Assembly (NCBI RefSeq): GCF_024448335.1
Contig: NZ_JAMOHM010000003.1
Span: forward strand, 186,001 to 250,000
Direction: 5' to 3'
Length of the DNA: 64,000 bases
From: Stutzerimonas frequens
Lineage (GTDB): Bacteria > Pseudomonadota > Gammaproteobacteria > Pseudomonadales > Pseudomonadaceae
Below the pieces are notes generated by a model. That model had not been told where the DNA came from. It did no database searches and saw only the letters and a program-made list of their open reading frames with translations. The translations under genes and the position numbers were made by a program. Shown one piece after another: positions 25,683-33,099 of the stretch (position 1 is the stretch's first letter; every line of letters begins with the position of its first letter).

Positions 25683-27151
25683 GCCGCGCGGCATACGCAC
25701 TGCCGTTCGCTCTTACTGCGCTGCTCGCCGCATGCAGCGCGGTGGGCCCGGACTACCGCGTGCCAGACCAAGCCGTGGCCTTGCAGGCTGCTGCGCAGAA
25801 ACCCTTCGATCTGGCCGGCAACGAGCGGGTCGAACAGGCGCCGCTGCCGGACGACTGGTGGCAGCTCTATGACGACCCGACGCTCGATCGGCTGGTGAGT
25901 GAAGCCCTGATTGGCAATGCCGACGTGCGCCAGGCGTATCACAACCTGCGTCGCGCCTATGAAGGCTTCCAGATGGCGCACCACGCGCAGGAGGTCGTGG
26001 TCGGCGGCAACGGCTCGGTTGCACGCGGCCAGCTGTCCAGCGAAGCCCTGGCCCTGGAGGAAAAACTTCCAGTGATGAACCTCGCCGACGCCGGCCTCAG
26101 CGTGGGTTACCAGCTCGATCTGTTCGGTCAGCTGCATCGCGCCGCGGAAGCAGCGGGAGCCGATGCCGACGCCAGTGCCGCGCTGCTCGACACGGCCCGC
26201 ATAACTGCCGTGGCCGGGGTGGTACGCAGCTACATGACGGCCTGTCATGCCAGTGAGGAGCTGACGATAGCGGAGCATTCACTGGCGATTCAGCAGCGAC
26301 AGCTGGATGTCGCAGAGCGCCTGTTCGTGGGCGGTCGTGGCAACGAAGTCGATGTGGCCCGCGCCCGCGCCCAGCTGGAGGCCCTGCGTGCCGAGTTGCC
26401 GCCATTCGAAGCGAAGAAGGCAGCCGCGTTGTATCAGCTCGCCGCCCTGCTCGGCCGCACGCCCGGAGCCCTTCCCGAGACGGTTACCGCCTGCAGTCAC
26501 GCACCTCAGCTGCGCCAGGCGATTCCGTTGGGTGATGGCACAGCCCTGCTCAAGCGCCGCCCGGACATCCGGGCGGCCGAGCGCGCACTCGCCTCCGCTA
26601 CGGCACAGATCGGCGTCGCCACGGCGATGATGTATCCGCAGGTCAGTCTCGGCGCTGCGGCCGGTTACACCGGAATGCTCGAACACCTCGGTAATCCGGT
26701 AACCCGTCGCTGGGAATTCGGCCCGTCGATCAGCTGGCATTTTCCGACCCGGGTTGATCGCGCGCGCATTCGCGCCACCGAGGCCGGAGCCGCTGCCGCC
26801 CTCGCCCGCTTCGATGGCGTCGTGCTCGACGCGTTGCGCGAAACCCAGACCCTGCTCACGCACTACGCTCACGACCTGCATCGTGACCAGGCGCTGGGCG
26901 AAGCACGCGATGCCGCGCGAGCCGCCGCGGACCACACACGCCGGTTGTACCAGGAAGGCCGACTGGCCTATCTCGACAGCCTCGACGCCGAGCGCACCCT
27001 GGCAACGGCCGAGGCCGCCCTGGCGGCATCCCAGGCCCAGCTTTCGCAGGATCAGGTGAACCTGTTCCTCGCGCTGGGCGGCGGCTGGCAAGGCACGCAA
27101 ACCGCATCGGCGCACGCTGAAAATCCATCGCCGGGCGTGCCTGGCCAATAA
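25679..27151 (+). CDS. NodT/OprM-family outer-membrane efflux lipoprotein
   Basis: The 490-residue protein has a lipoprotein signal ending in LLAACSAVGPDYRVPD, where the cysteine is lipidated, and two outer-membrane efflux protein repeats. The signature PDIRAAERALASATAQIGVA is clear. It forms the outer-membrane channel of the tripartite pump. The start overlaps the adaptor stop by four bases. The C-terminus after the second repeat is short and unremarkable. Confidence 0.93.
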   Translation: MSRAAYALPFALTALLAACSAVGPDYRVPDQAVALQAAAQKPFDLAGNERVEQAPLPDDWWQLYDDPTLDRLVSEALIGNADVRQAYHNLRRAYEGFQMAHHAQEVVVGGNGSVARGQLSSEALALEEKLPVMNLADAGLSVGYQLDLFGQLHRAAEAAGADADASAALLDTARITAVAGVVRSYMTACHASEELTIAEHSLAIQQRQLDVAERLFVGGRGNEVDVARARAQLEALRAELPPFEAKKAAALYQLAALLGRTPGALPETVTACSHAPQLRQAIPLGDGTALLKRRPDIRAAERALASATAQIGVATAMMYPQVSLGAAAGYTGMLEHLGNPVTRRWEFGPSISWHFPTRVDRARIRATEAGAAAALARFDGVVLDALRETQTLLTHYAHDLHRDQALGEARDAARAAADHTRRLYQEGRLAYLDSLDAERTLATAEAALAASQAQLSQDQVNLFLALGGGWQGTQTASAHAENPSPGVPGQ

Positions 27152-27172
27152 CCCACAGAGAGGCCTTACTCG

Positions 27173-28108
27173 ATGGACATGCTGCAAGCGATGCGGGTAT
27201 TCGTCCGGGTAGTCGACGCCGGCAGCTTCACCGCCGCGGCGAAGCTGGCCGACACGTCCACCGCGCAGGTTTCCCGCCTGGTGGCGGAGCTGGAGAACCA
27301 CCTCCACGCGCGCCTGCTCAACCGCACCACGCGGCGGTTGGCGCTGACCGAGGTCGGCGCACGTTTTCTCGAACGATCGCGCGAGATCCTGGCGCAGCTG
27401 GACCAGGCACAGGAGGAAGCCTGCGGGGCCCATCTGACCCCGCGCGGGCGCCTGCGCGTGCACTCGACAACGGGGCTGGGCATCCAGCTACTGGCCGGAC
27501 TGGCTGGGAGATACGCTGAGCGCTACCCCGAAGTCAGCCTCGACCTGACACTTTCGCAACACCAGCCCGATCTGCTGGAAGCCGGACTCGACGTCATCAT
27601 TACGCTGTCCCGCGAGCTGCCGGATTCCGAGTTGATCGCCCAGAGACTGGGCGAGGTTGGCAATGTTGTCTGCGCGGCGCCCGGCTATCTCCAGCAGCAT
27701 GGCGTGCCGCAGCGACCGCGCGACCTGCAACAGCACCGCTGTCTGCGTCTGGCGGACCCGGTCTTCGCGGATGAATGGCGCTTCATCGCAGACGGTGCCG
27801 AAGATGTGATTCGCCCAGGCGAAGCGTTCAAGGTCAACGTGGCTGAAGCCATGGCCAGCGCAGCAGAAGCCGGCATGGGCATCTGCCTGCTGCCCGACTA
27901 TGTCGCGGCGCCGGCCCTGCAGCGTGGCGCACTGCTGCGCCTGTTGCCCCGCTATCGTCTGCAGGAAAAGCAGATCCACGCGCTCTACCCGTCCCGGCGT
28001 TTTCTCGACGCGAAGATCAAGACCTGGGTCGACTTTCTCGCGCTGGAGCTGCCGCGCGCATTAGCCGGCTACCACCGCATCCTGCAGGACCCGTCGCATT
28101 GGGCCTGA
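27173..28108 (+). CDS. LysR-family transcriptional regulator
   Basis: The 311-residue protein has an N-terminal winged helix-turn-helix (MRVFVRVVDAGSFTAAAKLA) and a C-terminal effector domain. GAGAGG precedes ATG 27173. It lies 21 bases after the efflux lipoprotein gene on the same strand, so the efflux operon may be under two regulators (AraC at the front, LysR at the end). The effector is unknown. Confidence 0.9.
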   Translation: MDMLQAMRVFVRVVDAGSFTAAAKLADTSTAQVSRLVAELENHLHARLLNRTTRRLALTEVGARFLERSREILAQLDQAQEEACGAHLTPRGRLRVHSTTGLGIQLLAGLAGRYAERYPEVSLDLTLSQHQPDLLEAGLDVIITLSRELPDSELIAQRLGEVGNVVCAAPGYLQQHGVPQRPRDLQQHRCLRLADPVFADEWRFIADGAEDVIRPGEAFKVNVAEAMASAAEAGMGICLLPDYVAAPALQRGALLRLLPRYRLQEKQIHALYPSRRFLDAKIKTWVDFLALELPRALAGYHRILQDPSHWA

Positions 28109-28114
28109 TCGATT

Positions 28115-28152
28115 GTTGCGCAGCGGATAAAGGTGCTTCACCGCTGGTGCGG
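28115..28152 (+). terminator. Possible terminator after the LysR gene
   Basis: GGTG-CTT-CACC nested within CAGCG...CGCTG, followed shortly by GGTTTTT, lies just past the LysR stop. The stem has a bulge, so it is a modest candidate for ending the efflux transcript. Confidence 0.4.
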
Positions 28153-28389
28153 TTTTTCCGCTGCTGGTCGGTCACTAACATTGTCGGGTGGCAACGGACG
28201 TTAGAAGCCAGACCGCTCCTTCGTCGGTCGAGCGCTCCTTCGATCGATCGTCCTGCCACCTTTGGCTGCCTTCCCTCGTGGCAGCCTCGTTTATTTCCCG
28301 GCGTCTGCCATCCGGCAGGTGCTGCACGCAAGAAGCTGCCTTCGCCTCTGTCACAGCGACCTGGGCTCGCAGCGCTCTGGAGGTTACCT

Positions 28390-28626
28390 GTGAACAAACT
28401 GATCTGGATTGCCGGCCTGGCACTCAGTGCCCAGCTGGCGTATGCCGCCGATGAAGCCAAGCCTTATAAATATGGCGACACACTGGACATCGCCGAGGTG
28501 ATTTCGATAGACGTGCCTGCCGGCGGCTGCGAGGTCGTGACGGCCCGGATGACCTATGTGGATTCCAAGGGTGAAACCCACGAAACCACCTACCTGCGCC
28601 AGGGCCCGGACTGCCACGATTTCTAG
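28390..28626 (+). CDS. DUF2790 small secreted protein
   Basis: A 78-residue protein with a signal peptide (cleaved about residue 20 after AYA) and the DUF2790 pattern: YKYGDTLDIAEVISID, then CEVVTARMTYVDSKG and a final cysteine (PDCH). The two cysteines may form a disulfide. It starts at GTG 28390, chosen because GGAGG sits seven bases upstream. A 7-base-stem hairpin at 28264-28286 lies in the leader region. The family is common and often multicopy in pseudomonads, with no settled function. Confidence 0.85.
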   Translation: MNKLIWIAGLALSAQLAYAADEAKPYKYGDTLDIAEVISIDVPAGGCEVVTARMTYVDSKGETHETTYLRQGPDCHDF

Positions 28627-28788
28627 GTCCTTGTGGCGTATCCGATCCGCCAATAACCGCGCGTCGTAGCGCTGGCTCATGGACGGGCCAGGTGCACGCC
28701 CGTGTCCGGCAAGCGGTTTCTGAATGAGGCAGAACGGTTTCGGCTGTTTTACTGTCCGAGCCCCAGGGCTCATTACATTCAGGACCGC

Positions 28789-29949
28789 ATGACCATTCCG
28801 ATCTCCACCTGCCGCACGGCGTACCGCCCTGCCGCTACCCGAGCAGTACCTCGCAACACCCGCTCGTTCCTGTCGGCAATCGCCGCAGCGGCGTTGCTCG
28901 GGCTTACCGGTTGTGGCTCCCAGCAGCCGGAGACGCCGGCGCCCAAGCCGGAAGAAGTCCGCGCCAAGATCGTTCGCCTGATCCCCGCCGACATTCCCGA
29001 TCGTCAGGGTTGGGCTCGGGACATCTACTCAGCCTTCGATGCGCTGGATATTCCGCCGAACGATGAAAACATCTGCTCGGTATTGGCCGTGACGGTGCAG
29101 GAATCGACGTTCCAGGCGACCCCGCCGGTGCCCGGCCTGGCGAAGATCGCGCGAGAGGAGATCTACCGACGTGCCGGCCGCCTGCACGTCCCGCGGTTCG
29201 TGGTGGATGCGGCGCTGGACGTGAAGTCGCCCAACGGCAAGACCTATAGCCAGCGTATTGCGGCGGTGCGCACCGAAGAGCAGTTGAGTGCAATCTTCGA
29301 TGATTTCCTCGGCATCATGCCGCTCGGCAAGCAGTTGTTCGGCACGCTCAACCCGGTCAAGACCGGCGGCCCGATGCAGGTCAGCATCGCCTTTGCCGAA
29401 GACCGCCGATGGACCTACCCCTATGAACGGCAAGGCTCGATTCGCGACGAAGTCTTCACGCGCCGCGGTGGCATGTATTTCGGCATCGCCCACCTGCTCG
29501 ACTACCCGACCAGCTATCGCGAACCGCTGTACCGCTTCGCCGACTTCAATGCCGGCTGGTACGCCAGCCGCAACGCCGCGTTTCAGGCCGCAGTCAGCCG
29601 TGCCAGTGGCATCAAACTGGCCCTCGACGGCGATCTGATCATTCATGGCAGCAGCAAGGCCGGTCAGACCGAGCGTGCGGTTCGCGCGCTCGCCGGCAAG
29701 CTGGACATGAGCGAGACGGCGATTCGCAACGCGCTGGAGCGCGGCGACAGCCATGGTTTCGAGGAAACCGACCTGTATGAAAAGGTTTTCGCACTGGCCG
29801 AAAAGCGCGCCGGCAAGCCTTTGCCTCGGGCGGTGCTGCCGGGAATCCGGCTGGAAAGCCCGAAGATCACCCGCAATCTGACCACCGCCTGGTTCGCCAA
29901 CCGGGTCAATGACCGGCATCTCGCGTGCATGAAGCGCGCCCGCAGCTAG
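28789..29949 (+). CDS. DUF1615 lipoprotein
   Basis: About 386 residues. The N-terminus has a basic leader and hydrophobic stretch ending in LLGLTGCGSQQPE, so the mature protein is a lipoprotein starting at that cysteine. The body matches DUF1615 (NDENICSVLAVTVQESTFQ, then GSIRDEVFTRRGGMYFGIAHLLDYP). The glutamate in QEST and the overall helical pattern recall lysozyme-like folds, but enzymatic activity is not shown. ATG 28789 has AGGA nearby; an earlier start at 28702 would add a non-secretory leader. It is transcribed alone. Confidence 0.82.
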   Translation: MTIPISTCRTAYRPAATRAVPRNTRSFLSAIAAAALLGLTGCGSQQPETPAPKPEEVRAKIVRLIPADIPDRQGWARDIYSAFDALDIPPNDENICSVLAVTVQESTFQATPPVPGLAKIAREEIYRRAGRLHVPRFVVDAALDVKSPNGKTYSQRIAAVRTEEQLSAIFDDFLGIMPLGKQLFGTLNPVKTGGPMQVSIAFAEDRRWTYPYERQGSIRDEVFTRRGGMYFGIAHLLDYPTSYREPLYRFADFNAGWYASRNAAFQAAVSRASGIKLALDGDLIIHGSSKAGQTERAVRALAGKLDMSETAIRNALERGDSHGFEETDLYEKVFALAEKRAGKPLPRAVLPGIRLESPKITRNLTTAWFANRVNDRHLACMKRARS

Positions 29950-30271
29950 TGTGCGCACTCGCTGACCAGCGGTGCACGACGACACCCATGACCCGCTGAG
30001 ACGTCTGTTTCGATACTACCGCGGCGTCGCGACCCCCTCATCCCGTGAACAACGGCTGACGAAACACGGGTCTATCCGCGGCAGCCAACCGCTGCGCATT
30101 GATGCCCTGCCCGATGGTCAGGAACCTGACCGGAGCGAGTCGTTCTACTGCCTAGGTCTTGATGTTTCGCACACGCTCTGCCCGGCAGCCACCGTGCCGG
30201 GCGCCGCGCCACCGTTGCTGCAACGGTAGCGAACCTGGACAGCCATCGACCCAGCCGACAAGGAGCTTGCC
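29950..30271. other. Intergenic region with hairpin
   Basis: About 320 bases with no supported gene. It contains the hairpin at 30180-30202 and a ribosome site (AAGGAG) before the downstream oxidoreductase. Nothing else is assignable. Confidence 0.5.
30180..30202 (+). terminator. Stable hairpin in the leader of the FAD-Rieske gene
   Basis: An 8-base perfect stem (GCCCGGCA / TGCCGGGC) with a 7-base loop, 69 bases before the oxidoreductase start. No T-run follows. It may be an attenuator or leader structure or a terminator for upstream transcription. Confidence 0.4.
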
Positions 30272-31747
30272 ATGCCTGCCCTATCCGCCATCCCTGAATG
30301 CTGTTGGAGCGCCAGCGCGCCGCCAGGCAATTTTCCGCCTCTGACCGGCGACAGTCAGTGCGATGTGGTGGTGATTGGCGCCGGCATTGTCGGGTTGAGC
30401 GCTGCCATGACGTTGTGCGAAGCCGGCAAGTCCGTGGTTGTGCTCGAGGCGCGTGAAGTGGGTGGCCAGGTCACCGGACGCTCCACCGCGAAGGTCACCA
30501 CCCAGCATGCGCTGATCTACCGCTACCTGATCGATACCTTCGGCCAGGAGTTGGCACAGTGCTACGCGGACGCCAACCGTGAGGCGGTGGAGCGGATTCG
30601 CCACTGGATCACGAGCCACTCCATCGACTGCGACTACCAAAGGCAGTCCGCCTTCGCTTACGCCTGCTCCGCCGATTGGCGGTCAGCCATCGAAGAGGAA
30701 GCCGAAGCGGCGCGCCGCCTGGGCTTTGCCGCGCGCGTGGTCGACCAGCCGCCGCTGCCCTTCGCCACCGCTGGCGCACTGGAATTCCCCGACCAGGCGC
30801 AGTTCAACCCGACCCGCTACCTGATCGGCCTTGCCAATACGCTGCAGGCGCGCGGTGGGCGAATCCACCAGCACACCCGCGCGAAGAGTTTCGAACGCCA
30901 GGAACGCTGGCGCGTCGGTTTCGACAATGGGAGCGTGGAAGCCGACCAGGTGATTCTCGCTACGCACATGCCGGTCGAAACACCGGTCGACCTCGTCAGT
31001 CCGACCCAGCCGCGCTGCCATGTGGCCATGGCTTTTCGCCCGCAGGCCGGCGCGCGGCTGGAGGGCATGTTCATCGGAGTCGACGAGCCGACTCACTCGG
31101 TTCGCATGGCGCGAGATGACGAAGGCCTGCTCTTCATTGTCCTCGGCCCGCGCTTCAGGACCGGCCAGGATGGCAACGTCGCCCAACGCTTCGTCGATCT
31201 TGAACACTGGGCACAGCGCAACCTGCCAGTGGGCGAAGCGGTGTGGAGCTGGTGCAATGAGGATTACGACACCGCTGACCGGATGGCCTATGTCGGTGAG
31301 CCGGATCGCGAGCAGTCGCCCGGCCTGTTCGTCGCTACCGGCTTCAACGGCTGGGGTATCAGCAACGGCACCGCCGCAGGGCTTGGCATCGCGCGGCAGA
31401 TCATCACCGGACGCCGTCCGTGGAAGCATCTTTACGATCCTAATCGGCCTTCCCCGGATGACTTCAACCAGAGCAGCGACAGTCACTCACTGGTCGACGA
31501 CCTGGATTCCATTGCGCCGGGCGAAGGCGGTGTGGTCACACGCGGCGACGAAAAGCTCGCGGTATGGCGCGACGACGCTGGCATCCTGCACGCCGTATCC
31601 GCCGCATGCACACACATGGGCTGCAACGTGACCTGGAACAACGCCGACCGTACCTGGGATTGTCCGTGCCATGGCTCGATCTTCCAGGCTGACGGCGAGG
31701 TCATACACGGCCCGGCCATCGAACCGCTGGCAGCAAGGTCGCTCTGA
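30272..31747 (+). CDS. FAD-dependent oxidoreductase with C-terminal Rieske 2Fe-2S domain
   Basis: The 491-residue protein has a DAO-type FAD fold (VVVIGAGIVGLSAAMTL, residues 32-48) and GLFVATGFNGWGISNGTAAG near 350. The C-terminal ~100 residues form a Rieske domain with the cluster motifs CTHMGC and CPCHGS. A dedicated donor or acceptor is not encoded nearby. A similar fusion is widespread in bacteria, including YhfW-type proteins of Bacillus, and has no fixed substrate. AAGGAG precedes the ATG. It appears monocistronic. Confidence 0.9.
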   Translation: MPALSAIPECCWSASAPPGNFPPLTGDSQCDVVVIGAGIVGLSAAMTLCEAGKSVVVLEAREVGGQVTGRSTAKVTTQHALIYRYLIDTFGQELAQCYADANREAVERIRHWITSHSIDCDYQRQSAFAYACSADWRSAIEEEAEAARRLGFAARVVDQPPLPFATAGALEFPDQAQFNPTRYLIGLANTLQARGGRIHQHTRAKSFERQERWRVGFDNGSVEADQVILATHMPVETPVDLVSPTQPRCHVAMAFRPQAGARLEGMFIGVDEPTHSVRMARDDEGLLFIVLGPRFRTGQDGNVAQRFVDLEHWAQRNLPVGEAVWSWCNEDYDTADRMAYVGEPDREQSPGLFVATGFNGWGISNGTAAGLGIARQIITGRRPWKHLYDPNRPSPDDFNQSSDSHSLVDDLDSIAPGEGGVVTRGDEKLAVWRDDAGILHAVSAACTHMGCNVTWNNADRTWDCPCHGSIFQADGEVIHGPAIEPLAARSL

Positions 31748-31889
31748 ATGTGCACCCGGGCGAACTCTTCGCCGCTGACGCCTGCTGTCGCTGTGCAGCA
31801 CAAGCCGTACGCGGCGTTCCATGAACGCAGCGCGACCATCTGATAGTCGCGCTTGCCGTCGCTCTATCAGGCCGTTGCAAAACTACCTG

Positions 31890-32933
31890 CTAGCGCTGAG
31901 TGATCGACGTGCTGTTGCCAGTGCCGTTCTGGATGATGGCGGCGCTCGGTGGCGCGGCGAATTCCGTCAGCTGATTGAGCACGGCGACATTGGCATCGCC
32001 GGTCTGGCTGATTGAAGCCGTGCCATAGGCGGCATCCTGCACCACATCGATTTCGTTGGCCGAACCGGTCTGCGCAATCTCGAGCACTGGGCCATCGTAA
32101 CCCTGGCTGATGTTGACGCGGTTGTCGTTGCCCACAGAGCTGCCGCTGATGAGGCCGCTGCGCGTACCCTGCCATGCGTTAAGCTCGTTGCCGGCACCCT
32201 CCTGGGTGTACTCCACGGTGCTGAAGCCCGCCCATTGCGTCACGTCGGCACTGTTGGAGTCGCCGCGCTGCACCAACCGCACCTCGCCGGTGTAGTAGCG
32301 CCCGCCGATCTGCGTCACCGCCGCCTGGTTGAAATCGCCGTCCTGGGTTACCCGGGCCGAAGAGCCGTAGGCCGGCGATTCCTGGAGGATATCCAGACGG
32401 TTGCCATTTCCCAGCTGGCTCAGCTGCGCACTTCCGCCACCGTTCTGCACCACCTCGATCAGATTGTCGTTGCCCTCTGAACGGGCATCCAGGGAGTTGA
32501 CATAGAAGGTCTGGTCAACCTGCTGCACGTTGCCCGCGCCCCGCTGGTGGAGCGTGGCATAGTTGCCATTGCCATCCTGCTGCACCAGTTCGACGAGGTT
32601 GGCCGTGCCCAGCTGATCGATCTGCGCAACGCTGCTGTAATCCAGGTTGGCCTGGTAGACGCTGGCCTGGTTTTGGCTGCCGGTCTGGACGATCTGCGCC
32701 TGCAGCGCGTAGCCGCGCTGGTCGGTTAACGCGAGGTTGTTGTCGCCGTCCTGGACGACACGGGACCAGTTCAGCGTGCCCATCTGTAACTGGGTAGCCG
32801 AATTCGAGACGCCACTCTGGTCGAGGATGATTTCGTTGTCGTTTCCGGTCTGGATGGTTTCAGCCTGTGCCAAAGCCAGGCCCGGCAGCGAGCCGAGCAG
32901 AATGCAGGCGATAAGCGGTTTATGCGCGAACAT
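31890..32933 (-). CDS. Orphan curlin-repeat secreted protein
   Basis: A 347-residue protein with a signal peptide (FAHKPLIACILLGSLPGLALA) followed almost entirely by curlin-type repeats. I count about 16 GxxN units, often in the frame Q-x-G-x-x-N-x-x-x-x-x-Q, for example QTGSQNQASVYQ and QTGSANEIDVVQ. CsgA has five such repeats in 151 residues, so this is much longer. The ATG at 32933 is chosen because AAGGAG lies eight bases upstream; the GTG at 32942 overlaps that site. No csgB, csgE, csgF or csgG is adjacent. It is probably an amyloid-forming or adhesive surface protein exported by a distant apparatus. Confidence 0.85.
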   Translation of the reverse strand: MFAHKPLIACILLGSLPGLALAQAETIQTGNDNEIILDQSGVSNSATQLQMGTLNWSRVVQDGDNNLALTDQRGYALQAQIVQTGSQNQASVYQANLDYSSVAQIDQLGTANLVELVQQDGNGNYATLHQRGAGNVQQVDQTFYVNSLDARSEGNDNLIEVVQNGGGSAQLSQLGNGNRLDILQESPAYGSSARVTQDGDFNQAAVTQIGGRYYTGEVRLVQRGDSNSADVTQWAGFSTVEYTQEGAGNELNAWQGTRSGLISGSSVGNDNRVNISQGYDGPVLEIAQTGSANEIDVVQDAAYGTASISQTGDANVAVLNQLTEFAAPPSAAIIQNGTGNSTSITQR

Positions 32934-33099
32934 GCAGGACACTCCTTCGAATACTGGTGTTGGCCGACATCATGCTGGCCTTGTCTGGCGCCTCCCTCAC
33001 CGCTACCGCTCCCCTGAACGCGCAGATTGTTCGCCCAGTGGCGTCACCCGGGTATCGCCCTGTCGGTGTAGAGCAACCGGCGTTTAGACCAACGGCGGC

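Noticed and set aside
31890-32933. CRISPR array or tandem DNA repeat
   Set aside because: The repetition is at protein level (curlin units) with diverged DNA and irregular spacing; no identical spaced repeats.
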